A stretch of 64,000 nucleotides of DNA from Dastarcus helophoroides (lineage: Eukaryota; Arthropoda; Insecta; Coleoptera; Bothrideridae), in assembly GCA_028583605.1 (NCBI GenBank), contig CM053329.1, forward strand, positions 19,416,455-19,480,454, in the 5' to 3' direction. Under the pieces are notes generated by a model, which saw only the letters and a program-made list of their open reading frames with translations, did no database searches and was not told the origin of the DNA. Numbering within the stretch: position 1 is the stretch's first letter; every line of letters begins with the position of its first letter. Shown piece after piece: positions 1-11,400 of the stretch. A program made the translations under genes and the position numbers.

Positions 1-2244
1 TGTTCAAGTCTTTTAAAACCAAATAAATATCTTTTGTCCAATTTGGCCGAAAGAATCATTTAAGAATCCCTGCAATCTTTAGCCAGGCTCTATCGAAGAC
101 TTCTGATGATTGAATACATGGTCGAATTGTTTTGGTGGAGATAAATTTGGAACCAGCTTAAGTTGAAATCTATATCCTCCATGGACCTTGGATCTACGTT
201 AATTTGTTATAGCCTTCTAAGAAGAAACAAATATTCTTCCAATTTGCCCAAAGGAACTATCGAAGGATCCCTGGAGTCGAGAAATTCTTTACCCAGGACC
301 TATCAAAGACTACTGATGATTGAAAACATGGTCGAATTGTTTTGGCGGAAATAATTTTAGAACCAGCTTGAGTTGAAATCTATATTCTCTTCTGGATGCT
401 TCCAAAAGAAACTAAAAATTTGCAGTATACAATTAAAAAAAATTTCAAGAAGTGAAAAATTTTGAAACATCTTCCCAGAAGTTTTTAGGCTCCCTCTGGA
501 AGTTGGTAAGTTCAAAAAAATCTCCTCGATGGTGCTCGTTGCCATAAAACGTGGACATTAGGTCTGCGTTATTTTGCTAAGGTTTTCTAAGACGAAACAA
601 ATATTCTTCGTCTAATTTGGCCGAAAGAATTATTCAAGGATACCTGGAAACGAGGAATTTTTTGCCCAGAATCTATCGAAGACTTCTGAGGATTGAAAAC
701 ATGATCGAATTCTTTTGGTGGGTATAATTTTGGAACCAGCTTGAGTTGAAAGCTATATCTCTTTCTGGATGCTTTCAAGAGGAACTAAAAATTCGCAGTA
801 AAAAATCAAAAAAATATTCAAGAACACTTAAGGAATTCAAAAATTTTTAAACATCTTTCCAGAAGTTTTCAGAATGCCTCTAAAATTTGGTAAGTTCGAA
901 AAAATCTTCTTGATGCTGCTAGTTGCCATAAAACATGGATCTTGGATCTGGGTCAGTTTGTTCAAGGCTTCTAAAACCAGATAAATATTTTTTTATCCAA
1001 TTTGGCCGAAAAAACCATTCAAGGAGCTCTGGAATCCAGAAATCCGTTAGTCAGGATCTATCGAAGACTTCTGGTAATTGAAAACATGGTCGAATTGTTT
1101 TGGTGGAGATAATTTTGGAACCAGCTTGAGTTGAAATCTATATCCTTCATGGATCTTGGATCTACGTTAATTTGGTTAAGCCTTCTAAGACGAAACAAAT
1201 CATCTTTGTCCAATTGGCTCAAAGGAACTATCCAAGGATCTCTGGAGTAGAGAAATTCTTTGCCCAGGATCTATTAAAGACTTCTGATGATTGAAAACAT
1301 GGTCGAATTGTTTTGGCGGAAATAATTTTGGAACCAGCTTGAGTTGAAATCCATATTCTCTTCTGGATGCTTCCAAAAGAAACTAAAAATTCGCAGTATA
1401 AAATCAAAAAAATTTTCAAGAACACTTTAAGAAGTGAAAAATGTTGAAACATCTTCCCAGAAGTTTTTAGGCTCCCTCTAGAAGTTGGTAAGTTCAAAAA
1501 AATCTCCTCGATGGTGCTAGTTGCCATAAAACGTGGACCTTAAATCTGCGTTATTTTGCTAAGGTTTTCTAAGACGAAACAAATATTCTTCGTCTAATTT
1601 GGCCGAAAGAATTATTCAAGGATACCTGGAAACGAGGAATTCTTTGCCCAGAATCTATCGAAGACTTCTGAGGATCGAAAACATGATCGAATTCTTTTGG
1701 TGGGTATAATTTTGGAACCTGCTTGAGTTGAAAGCTATATCTTCTTCTGGATGCTTCCAGAAGGAACTAAAAATTCGCAGTAAAAACATTTTCAAGAACA
1801 CTTAAGGAATTCAAAAATTTTTAAACATCTTCCTAGAAGTTTTCAAAATGCCCCTAGAATTTGGAAAGTTTAAAAAAATCTTCTTGATGGTGCTAGTTTC
1901 TATAAAACATGGATCTTGGATCTGGGTCAATTTGTTTAGGGCTTCTAACACCAGATAAATATTTTTTGTCTAATTTGGTCGACATGACCATTCAAGGATC
2001 CCTGCAATCAAGAAATTCTTTAGCCACGATCTATCGAAGGCCTCTGCTGATCGAAAACCTGGTCGAATTTGGTGGGGACAGTTTTGAAACCAGCTTAAGT
2101 TGAAATCTATATACTCTTCTGGATGCCTTCAAGGGGAACTAATAATTCTCAGCATAAAATGAAAAAAATCTTTAAGAACACTTTAAGAATTCAAAAATTT
2201 TAAAACATCTTCCCAGAAGTTTTCATATTACCTCTAGAAGTTGG

Positions 2245-3693
2245 TAAGTTCGAGAAAATCTTCTTGATGGTGCTAGTTGTCATAAAACATGGATCTTAGG
2301 TCTGCGTTAATTTACTAAGGTTTTCTAAGACGAGACAAATATTCTTATTGACCGGAAATATTATGATTTTTTCAATTTATTTAACATTTCTTCGGCCCAG
2401 TTTGGAAATATTTAAATTTTTATGGTTTGTTGTCAACAAACCATAAAAATTTAAATATTTCCAAACTGGGCCGAAGAAAACTTTCAAAAACTGTTTAGAA
2501 AATTGTCAACAAACCATAAAAATTTAAATATTTCCAAACTGGGCCGAAGAAATGTTAAATAACATGAAAAAAATACAAATATTCTTTGTCCAATTTGGCC
2601 GAAAGAATTCTTTGCCCAGAAGCTATCGAAGACTTCTGAGGATTGAAAACATGGTCGAATTCTTTTGGTTGGTATAATTTTGAAACCAGCTTGAGTTGAA
2701 AGGTTTATCTTCTTCTGGATGCTTCCAAGAGGAACTAAAAATTCGCAGTAGAAGATTTAAAAAATCTTCAAGAACACTTACGAAATTCAAAAATGTTCAA
2801 ACATCTTCCCAGAAGTTTTCAGAATGCCTCTAGAATTTGATAGGTTCGAAAAAATATTCTTGATGGTGCTAGTTGCCAAAAAAACATGGATCTTGTGTCT
2901 GAGTGAATTTGTTCAAGGCTTCTAAAAGCAGATAAATATTTTTTTATCCAATTTGGCCGAAACAACCATTCAAGGATCCCTGGAATCGAGAAATTCTTTA
3001 GCCAGGATTTATCGAAGACTTCTGTTGATTGAAAACCTGGTCGAATTATTTTGGTGGGGATAGTTTTGGAACCAGCTTGAGTTGAAATCTATATCCTCTT
3101 CTGGATACTTCCAAGAGAAACTAAACAGTATAATATCAAAAAATCGTCACGAACACTTAAAGAATTCAAAAATTTCTCTTAGAATTTGGTAAGTTTGAAA
3201 ACATCTTCTTGATGCTGCCGTAAACCATGAATCTTTGATCTGGATCAATTTCTTCAAGGCTTCTAAAACGAGGTAAATATTTTTCGTTCAATTTGGTCGT
3301 TAGAACCATTCAAGGATCCCTGGAATCAAGGAATGTTTTGCCCAGGACCTATTGAAGTTTTTTAATGTTGGAAAATATGGTCAAATTGTTTTGGTGGAGA
3401 TAATTTTGGACCCAGCTTGAGTTGAAATCTATATGCTCTTCTAGATGCCTCCAAGAGGAACTAAAAATTTGCAGTATACGATCAAAAAAACCTTCAAGAA
3501 CACTTTAAAAATTGAAAAATTTTGGAACAGAAATTTTCAGAATATCTCTAGAATCTGGTAAGTTCGAAAATATCCTCTTAATGGTGCTAGTTGCCATGAA
3601 ACAGGGATCTTGGATTTGCGCTAACTAAGACGAAAGAAATATTTTTCGTCCAATTTATATACCTGGAATCGAGAAATTCTTTGCCAAGGATCT
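2245..3693 (+). repeat. Segmental duplication, copy 1
   Basis: About 1.45 kb that recurs nearly unchanged at 4,285-5,720, in direct orientation, offset about 2.03-2.05 kb. Differences are a handful of substitutions plus small indels around the fold-back element at 2,379-2,560. It is far more similar to its partner than ordinary block A units are to each other, so it is a recent event laid over an old array. It ends at the shared 'ttgccaaggatct', after which the two copies diverge to ordinary family level. Confidence 0.85.
2379..2560. mobile_element. Rearranged copy of the fold-back insertion
   Basis: The same sequence as the insertion at 4,387-4,602, carried by the segmental duplication but altered. 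The left arm runs to 2,432 and folds straight back into a truncated right arm (2,434-2,478). The central part and a second full right arm then follow (2,480-2,560). The right arm is therefore present twice and the original centre only in part, which fits a replication strand switch in the palindrome. About 20 bp upstream are also missing, between two short 'cttatt' repeats that are still visible in the other copy. Confidence 0.75.
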
Positions 3694-4284
3694 GTTAAAG
3701 ACTACTGATGATTGAAAACATGGTCGAATTGTTTTGGTGGAGATAATTTTGGAACCAGCTTCAGTTGAAATCTATATGCTCTTCTGGATGCCCCCAAGAG
3801 GAGCTAAAAATTCGCTGTATAAAATCAAAAAACTCTTCAAGAATACTTCAAAAATTCAAAAATTTTGAAACATCTTCCCAGAAGTTTTCAGAATGTCTCT
3901 AGAATTTGGTAAGTCCTAAAAAATCTTCTTGATGTTGCTAGTTGTCATAAAACATGGATCTTGGATCTGGGTCAATTTTTTCAAGACTTCTAAAACCAGA
4001 TAAATTATTTTTGTCCAATTTGGCGAAAAAAGGATCCCTGTAATCGAGAAATTCTTTCCCCAGGATCTATCGAAGACTACTGATGATTGAAAATATGGTC
4101 AAATTGTTTTGGTGGGGATAATTTTGGAACCAGCTTCAGCTGAAATCAATATGCTCTTCTGGATGCCTACAAGAGGAAGTAAAAATTCGCAGTATAGAAT
4201 CAAAAATATCTTCAAGAGCACTTTAAGAATTCAAAAATTTTGAAACATCTTCCCAGAAGTGTTCAAAGTACCTCCAGAATTTGG

Positions 4285-5720
4285 TAAGTTCGAGAAAAGC
4301 TTCTTGATGGTGCTAGTTGTCATAAAACATGGATCTTGGATCTGCGTTAATTTACTAAGGTTTTCTAAGACGAGACAAATATTCTTATTCTTCATGGTAG
4401 ACCCTTATTGACCGGAAATATTATGATTTTTTCAATTTATTTAACATTTCTTCGGCCCAGTTTGGAAATATTTAAATTTTTATGGTTTGTTGACAATTTT
4501 CTAAACAGTTTTCAAAAACTGTTTAGAAAATTGTCAACAAACCATAAAAATTTAAATATTTCCAAACTGGGCCGAAGAAATGTTAAATAAAATGAAAAAA
4601 ATACAAATATTCTTTGTCCAATTTGACCGAAAGAATTCTTTGCCCAGAAGCTATCGGAGCCTTCTGAGGATTGAAGACATGGTCGAATTCTTTTGGTTGG
4701 TATAATTTTGAAACCAGCTTGAGTTGAAGGTTTATCTTCTTCTGGATGCTTCCAAGAGGAACTAAAAATTCGCAGTAGAAGATTTAAAAAATCTTCAAGA
4801 ACACTTACGAAATTCAAAAATGTTCAAACATCTTCCCAGAAGTTTTCAGAATGCCTCTAGAATTTGATAGGTTCGAAAAAATATTCTTGATGGTGCTAGT
4901 TGCCATAAAAACATGGATCTTGTGTCTGAGTGAATTTGTTCAAGGCTTCTAAAAGCAGATAAATATTTTTTTATCCAATTTGGCCGAAACAACCATTCAA
5001 GGATCCCTGGAATCGAGAAATTCTTTAGCCAGGATTTATCGAAGACTTCTGTTGATTGAAAACCTGGTCGAATTATTTTGGTGGGGATAGTTTTGGAACC
5101 AGCTTGAGTTGAAATCTATATCCTCTTCTGGATACTTCCAAGAGAAACTAAACAGTATAATATCAAAAAATCGTCACGAACACTTAAAGAATTCAAAAAT
5201 TTCTCTTAGAATTTGGTAAGTTTGAAAACATCTTCTTGATGCTGCCGTAAACCATGAATCTTTGATCTGGATCAATTTCTTCAAGGCTTCTAAAACGAGG
5301 TAAATATTTTTCGTTCAATTTGGTCGTTAGAACCATTCAAGGATCCCTGGAATCAAGGAATGTTTTGCCCAGGACCTATTGAAGTTTTTTAATGTTGGAA
5401 AATATGGTCAAATTGTTTTGGTGGAGATAATTTTGGACCCAGCTTGAGTTGAAATCTATATGCTCTTCTAGATGCCTCCAAGAGGAACTAAAAATTTGCA
5501 GTATACGATCAAAAAAACCTTCAAGAACACTTTAAAAATTGAAAAATTTTGGAACAGAAATTTTCAGAATATCTCTAGAATCTGGTAAGTTCGAAAATAT
5601 CCTCTTAATGGTGCTAGTTGCCATGAAACAGGGATCTTGGATTTGCGCTAACTAAGACGAAAGAAATATTTTTCGTCCAATTTATATACCTGGAATCGAG
5701 AAATTCTTTGCCAAGGATCT
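4285..5720 (+). repeat. Segmental duplication, copy 2
   Basis: Partner of 2,245-3,693. This copy keeps the complete fold-back insertion with both direct repeats, so it probably represents the ancestral state of that insertion, and copy 1 the rearranged state. Confidence 0.85.
4387..4602. mobile_element. Fold-back insertion with 82-bp arms and 12-bp target duplication
   Basis: A 216-bp insertion inside a block A unit. The 12-mer 'acaaatattctt' lies immediately on both sides (4,375-4,386 and 4,603-4,614), and uninterrupted block A units run straight through this point, so it reads as a target-site duplication. The insert is mostly one palindrome: left arm about 4,431-4,512, right arm 4,515-4,596, a 2-nt centre and one mismatch near the outer end. 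The right end is A-rich. There is no coding capacity; the overlapping ORFs on both strands are the palindrome read each way. The family is not recognised. The target-duplication length and A-rich end suggest retrotransposition, but a fold-back DNA element is possible. Confidence 0.75.
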
Positions 5721-7619
5721 ATCAAACGACTTCTGGTGATTACAAACATGGCCGAATTGTTTTGGTGGAGATAATTTTGGAACCAGCTTCAGTTGAAATC
5801 TATATGCTCTTCTGGATGCCCCCAAGAGGAGCTAAAAATTCGCAGTTTAAAATCCAAAAACTCTTCAAGAATACTTCAAAAATTCAAAAATTTTGAACAT
5901 CTTCCCAGAAGTTTTCAGAATGCCCCTAGAAATTGGTGAGTCCTAAAAAATCTTCTTGATGGTACTAGTTGTCATAAAACATGGATCTTGGATCTGGGTC
6001 AATTTGTTCAAGACTTCTAAAACCAGATTAATATTTTTTGTCCAATTTGGCCGAAAGAACTATTTAATGATCCCTGGAATCGAGCAATTCTTTGCTTAGG
6101 ATCTGTCAAAGACTACTGATGATTGAAAACATGGTCGAATTGTTTTGATGGAGGTAATTTTGTAACCAGCTAGTGTTGAAATATATATGCTCTTCTGGAT
6201 GCCTCCAAGTGGAACTAAAGACTTGCAGTATAAAATCAAAAATCTCTTCAAGAATACTTCAAAAATTCAAAAATTTTGAACATCTTCCCAGAAGTTTTCA
6301 GAATGCCCCTAGAAATTGGTGAGTCCTAAAAAATCTTCTTGATGGTGCTAATTGTCATAAAACATGGATCTTGGATCTGGGTCAATTTGTTCAAGACTTC
6401 TAAAACCAGATTAATATTGTTTGTCCAATTTGGCCGAAAGAACCATTTAATGATCCCTGGAATCGAGCAATTCTTTGCTTAGGATCTGTCAAAGACTACT
6501 GATGATTGAAAACATGGTCGAATTGTTTTGATGGAGGTAATTTTGTAACCAGCTAGTGTTGAAATATTTATGCTCTTCTGGATGCCTCCAAGTGGAACTA
6601 AACACTTGCAGTATAAAATCAAAAATCTCTTCAAGAATATTTCAAAAATTTAAAAATTTTGAAACATCTTCCCAAAAGTTTTCAGAATGCCCCTAGACTT
6701 TGGTGAGTCCTAAAAAATCTTCTTGATGGTGCTAGTTGTCATAAAACATGGATCTTGGATCTGGGTCAATTTGTTCAAGACTTCTAAAACCAGATTAATA
6801 TTTTTTGTCCAATTTCGCCGAAAGAACCATTCAATGATACCTGGAATCGAGAAATTCTTTGCTTAGGATCTATCGAAGACTACGTTTGATTGAAAACATG
6901 GTCGAATTGTTTTGGTGGAGATAATTTTGGAACCAGCTTGAGTTGAAATCTAAATCCTCTTCTGGATGCCTCCAAGAGGAACTAAAAATTCGCAGTATAG
7001 AATCAAAGAAAACTTCAAGAAGACTTTAGGAATTCAAAAATTTTGAAACATTTTTCCAGAACTTTTCCGAATACCTCTAGAATTTGCTACGTTCGAAAAA
7101 ATCCTCTTCTTGGTGCTAGTTGCCATAAAACAAGGATCTTGGATCTGCGCTAACTAAAACGAAACAAATATTTTTCGTCCAATTTGGTTGAAAGAACTAT
7201 TCAAGGATATCTGGAATCGAGAAATTCTTTGCCCAGAATCTATCAAACTTCTAGTGATGGAAACATTGTCGAATTGTTCTGGTGCGGATAATTTTGGAAC
7301 AAGCTTAAGTTGAAATCTATGTCTTGATGCTTCCAGGAGCTGAGAATTTGCAGTGTAAAATCAAAAAGAGCTTCCAAAACACCTCAAGGATTCAAAAAAT
7401 GTAAACGATCTTCCCAGAAGTTTACAGAATTTGGTAGATTCAAAAAGATCTTCATGATCGTGCTGGTTAGCGTAGAACATGTATCTTGGATCTGCGTAAA
7501 TTCATTGAAGTCTTTTAAAACCAAATAGAACATTTTCTTCCAATTTGGCTGAAATAATTATTAATGGATCCCTGGAGTCCATTCTTTGCCCAGGATCTAT
7601 CTAATATGCTTGGGGGAAC

Positions 7620-8600
7620 TTGGCAAATTGTATGACATTTTAAAAAAAATCTTCCCACATCTACTGCTCCTTAGCTACTGTATGTAGCAATTCCCCAAGC
7701 AACAAAAAAGTTATGACCAGAGTATTTTATATGTTGCAAACTTCGTGAAAATTCATAGGATTTCGCTTTATGGAACATGGACAGAAAACGCTGTAACGTT
7801 TTTCCTGTTGTCAGAGGAAATAATGAGCGCTTATCATAAGTAAAAAGTGGCTGGCCGACAGTCCTGATGAATAGCGAAGAGAAAAAGAGGAGCAGGAAGG
7901 TTTGGGTTGCTGCAACACTCGCGAGCTAGAGCCCGCCATTCGGCGGCGATAAATCATGGGTTACCACATTGTAGCTCGGTAAATCATTCGGGGCTGTCGG
8001 GAGCGGGGCGGGGGGCCCAGCGTGAAATGAAACCCATTCATCTCTGTCAACCCTCTCGCGCCGTCCCTCTTGCTGCCGCTGTACACTCTGCTCCTTCCGC
8101 CCGCCCGCCCCTTCCAAGGCCCACTAGGATGCACTCTGCGTTCGACGCCGCCGCCACCCCGCCGGCTCCATAAAACATCCACCGAATCAAAGTTGTTATT
8201 ACACGTACCGATCGGCAGCATAAAACGTCATTATTAGGTTCCGATGGCCGTAAAGTTATTTATGCTAGACAAAAATTTACAACTGGGTTGCTCAATGTAA
8301 TTACTCCACGTGCTGATTGCTTGGTAATGAGATCGATAATGGTTTATGTTGCTTCTAACCTATGAATGATTTGTCCCGTTATCAGTTCGATAGAAAAATC
8401 ACGGACGAGGAATTTCGTTGCCCGAACCTTTTGTTCTTTGGATAGTTGCATAGAATTTTTGACATTTAGAAAGTAAATACTTACGAGTACCATCTTCGTT
8501 TTTTAATAGTTTTCTCCATCATATCAATTTGAGAAACGAAATGGAAGCAGCAGTCCTTTGAGTTATATCGACAAGACATGATTTTATCATGAATTGTCTT
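7620..8600. other. Non-repetitive island 1a (no gene recognised)
   Basis: The satellite ends near 7,620 and complex, locally GC-rich sequence follows, richest at about 7,900-8,170. Overlapping ORFs of 60-90 aa on both strands here show no recognisable domain; they are what GC-rich, stop-poor sequence gives by chance. The CATAAA cluster at 8,168-8,265 is listed separately. Confidence 0.7.
8168..8265. promoter_or_regulatory. Candidate enhancer core: four C(A/G)TAAA sites in 98 bp
   Basis: The sites are CCATAAA (8,168-8,174), GCATAAA (8,218-8,224), CCGTAAA (8,248-8,254) and TTTATGC, its reverse form (8,259-8,265). ATTA-type homeodomain cores ('gtcattattagg') lie between them. C(A/G)TAAA is the known core of Abd-B-class Hox and Caudal/Cdx sites. 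The function is inferred from clustering only; no gene near the island identifies a target. Confidence 0.4.
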
Positions 8601-8695
8601 TTATTACTTTGCTGGTCTTCCACAGTCGGTGAGATTTTAAACTGTGCATTACCACTTCAAAATCTCACCAGCTGAAGACCAACCGAGTAAAATAA
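8600..8695. other. Long imperfect hairpin, about 95 nt
   Basis: Arms 8,613-8,620 (TGGTCTTC) and 8,674-8,681 (GAAGACCA), then 8,628-8,638 (GGTGAGATTTT) and 8,659-8,669 (AAAATCTCACC), enclose a loop of about 20 nt. Weaker pairing extends outwards. The size suits a pre-miRNA or the tip of a small inverted-repeat element. No known mature miRNA sequence is recognised. Confidence 0.5.
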
Positions 8696-8739
8696 ATCAT
8701 CAAGAGGCTCCACAATGTCATCTGGGTCTGCTACGTACT

Positions 8740-9010
8740 AAAGATAAAAATAATGAATTGGTGGATTTTTTCCAAAATTTGGCTTTTGGGAAATTTGGCT
8801 TCTCGGAAATTAGACTTCTGGGAAATTTTGACTTTTTCCCAAATTTCACCTTTGTTTTAGCACTTTTCACTTCTTTTTTCGAAATTTCCTCCATTTCCTC
8901 TGAATTGATTGATTTTGGAAAAGCATTGAGGGATTTTTAAAACTCAGCAATGTGTAAACCGTTTTTTGGTCCATTTTCTTCCAAACTTTCAATTTTCCTC
9001 ACATTTTCAA
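8740..9010 (+). repeat. T-rich 'aaatttggctt' repeats, related to block B
   Basis: Short diverged runs of 'gggaaatttggcttc', 'gggaaattttgac' and 'tcgaaatttcc' resemble the T-rich repeat block beginning at 10,010. The 98-aa frame across it is low-complexity and is not supported as a gene. Confidence 0.6.
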
Positions 9011-9860
9011 TCTTCAAAAAAATTCGAGTTGAGTTGGTGGAAGGAACTTTATTTTTTTTATTAAAAGCCCTTGAAAAGTGTTTAAGAGTTTTCTGAAATG
9101 AATGAATGTTAATGCCATCACCTTGGATCCCCTGATGGCAGCCATCATAATTTCACGCTCGTAGTTCAAATCTAATCCGATCCATTCTTGTGTTTGTCGT
9201 TGTAGGAAGGTAAATAAAAATTTGTTGAATCCGCTCGTCTTTTTATCTCCTTCGAACGAACACATAAAGAATAAGGACCTAAAGCGTAATAAATAATCAT
9301 TTGTCATTGAAATCTAGAACGCACAATGGCACGAAATATCCCAGCCTATATATCATAAATCTCCACAAAGCTGAGAAATGTAATATGAGTTGTATTTCTC
9401 GTCTCCTTCCCGCCAGCTCGGATGTCCACTGCGGGAATATTGGTTTTTTTCTGCCACTTGAGGCGCACACAGCCCTCGCCTTCTGCTGCCAGACCAACCG
9501 CTTTTGCTTCATTCTTTGCCTTCGACGTTTTTTGCCCCGTCATGTGCCCATTTTTGTTGAGTTCGCAGGTTCTTTTAATATTCCGGTTAGCGACGTTCGG
9601 GCTTCCGAGACGGCGAAGTCTGCCAACACATTAAAAAGTGCACGACTGTAACAAATTATTGCAAATTGAATACGACTTGTTTCCGGAGTCGTCTTATGAA
9701 TGAGAAACCAAATTACCTTAAAGGAAATGATCCAATTGCAAGATTTTTTTTTATGTGGTTGGTCGTCGGCAATTCAAGCTCTTTAAAGTGGTTGTCACCA
9801 AACTTCAACTTTGGGACAAGTTTCAGTTATCACCAAAAAAAAGTCTTAATCTATCCTCAG
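9011..9860. other. Non-repetitive island 1b (no gene recognised)
   Basis: Complex sequence with mixed composition. CATAAA occurs at 9,263-9,268 and 9,354-9,359. The 116-aa frame at 9,301-9,651 overlaps three other open frames on both strands, has no domain, and does not read like a conserved exon. I see no RNA gene. It could be intronic or regulatory DNA. Confidence 0.6.
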
Positions 9861-10009
9861 TGAAATGCTACTCAGATCTGAAAGCTTCCTGAGGAACATC
9901 CCTTTGCTGATATAATTGGACTTCACCATGGACGTGGCCATAATGGTGCAGGCTGTGGCATTTGATCTGTCTACCCCTTTTAGTCAAGAGAAAAATGTAT
10001 TCAGGCGAC

Positions 10010-11400
10010 AGGATTGTGTTTTAAAAATTTAAATATTTATTTCAAAATTCATCTTTCCCTCGATCTTTTCCCAAAATTCGTCTTTTTTCTCAAAATTTCC
10101 ACTTTTCTGCTTTTGTTTTCCCAAAATTTGACTTTTGGGAAATTTTATTTCTGGAAGATCTTGACCTTTATCCAAATTTCCCCTTTTTCTCTAGCCTTTT
10201 CCACTTCAATTTTGAAATTTCGACCCTTTTTGGGTGAAGTTCGACCTCTTTCTTGAAATTTTAACTTTCCCCAAAACATTTCGGCCTTTTTTCAACATTT
10301 CTCAAAATCTTGCTTATGCTGAAGTTTTCAACTTTTAGAAAGCCGACTTTCTCCAAATTTTCTTTTTTTTTATCAAAAAATCCAATTTTTTTTATCAAAA
10401 AATCCAATTTTTTTATCAAAAAATCCAATTTTTTTATCAAAATTCAAAGATCATTTTGGGCTTCCAGGCTTTAATTTCGTGGATGATTTGATCCTCAAGG
10501 GATCCTCAAGGGGTCACCGAAATTTCGGGAAAGAAGCAACATTTAAAAAAAAATCAAAATTTAGAAACACCTCGAAATTTTCAGAAGTGAAATTTTGAGA
10601 AAAAAAGGCCAAATTTTGAGGCTAACGTGGAAATTTTGAGAATAACATTCCAAATTTAGAGAAAAAAAATTGAATTTTGATAAAAAAATTGAATTTTGAG
10701 AATAAAATTCCAAATTTAGAGAAAAAAAACTGAATTTTGATAAAAAAATCCAATTTTTATATCAAAAAATTCAATTTTTTTTCAAAGTCAATTTTTTTTA
10801 ATCAAAATTCAATTTTTTTATCAAAATTCAATTTTTTTATCAAAATTCAATTTTTTTCTCTAAATTTGGGATTTTCTTCTCAAAATTTCCACGTTAGCCT
10901 CAAAATTTGGCCTTTTTTTCTCAAAATTTCACTTCTGAAAATTTCGACGTGTTTCTAAATTTTGACTTTTTTTTAAATGTTGCTTCTTTCCCGAAATTTC
11001 GACTTTTTCCTTTGAGTTTCCATTTCTTTCTTGAGATTTTAACTTTCATGAAAAATTTGAAATTTTTTTCGACATTTCCATTTTTCAAAATTTCGCTTTT
11101 TTGAAAATTCGACTTCCAGAAATCAGTCTATCGTAAAATTTCGATTTTTTTTACCAAAATCCAATTTTTTTCTCGATTTGGAGGCTTTGTTTCTCAAAAT
11201 CCATACATTAGTCTCAATATTCGATTTTACTTTCTCAAAAGGTCTCCGCAAAATTTCTACTTTTATCTAAAATTTTGACTTATTTTTAGAAATTTAGACT
11301 TTTTTTTCGAGAATTTTTTCTCCAAATTTCTCTCCCTTCTCGAAATTTGGAATTTTATCTCAAAATTCGACCTTTCCTAAAGTCCACTCTATTGGTCTCT
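10010..11400. repeat. Tandem-repeat block B, T-rich 'ctcaaaatttcgactttt'
   Basis: Short, very diverged units of the form 'tttctcaaaatttcgacttt' with long T runs on the + strand. Reverse-complement relatives fill block D (19,740-24,330). ORFs here (rich in F, L, K, N and S) are composition effects. A large inverted repeat is embedded at 10,518-11,001. Confidence 0.85.
10518..11001. repeat. Large imperfect inverted repeat, arms about 220-240 bp
   Basis: The left arm begins at 'gaaatttcgggaaagaag' and runs through 'ggccaaattttgaggctaac' to about 10,735. The right arm carries the same landmarks in reverse complement ('gttagcctcaaaatttggcc' around 10,892) and ends with 'cttctttcccgaaatttc' at about 11,001. 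The centre is a run of 'aaaaattcaatttttt' repeats. A single-strand transcript would fold into a long stem. Confidence 0.8.

Larger units (their letters stand above)
1..7620. repeat. Tandem-repeat block A, unit about 377 bp
   Basis: Diverged tandem copies fill this stretch. Each unit carries in order a 'catggatcttggatctg' segment, a 'caatttggccgaaag' segment, 'ggatccctggaatcgag', 'gaaaacatggtcgaattg', 'aaccagcttgagttgaaat', an A-rich 'aaaattcgcagtataaaatc' part and 'cagaagttttcagaatgcc'. Anchors such as 'ataattttggaacc' recur about every 375-382 bp (345, 720, 1,102; 1,318, 1,696), with some shortened units of about 216 bp. Copies differ at many positions, so the array is old, except for one recent internal duplication. 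Short ORFs here are chance frames, because the unit length varies and no frame is kept from copy to copy. Each unit contains one CATAAA, which must be discounted when that motif is counted elsewhere. Confidence 0.93.

Noticed and set aside
1..7620. CATAAA in each block A unit as further regulatory sites
   Set aside because: The word is inherited once per 377-bp satellite unit, so it is not independent evidence. I counted only sites in unique islands.
9301..9651. 116-aa plus-strand ORF
   Set aside because: Overlaps several other open frames on both strands, has no domain and no plausible splice pattern. It is best explained by stop-poor GC-richer DNA.
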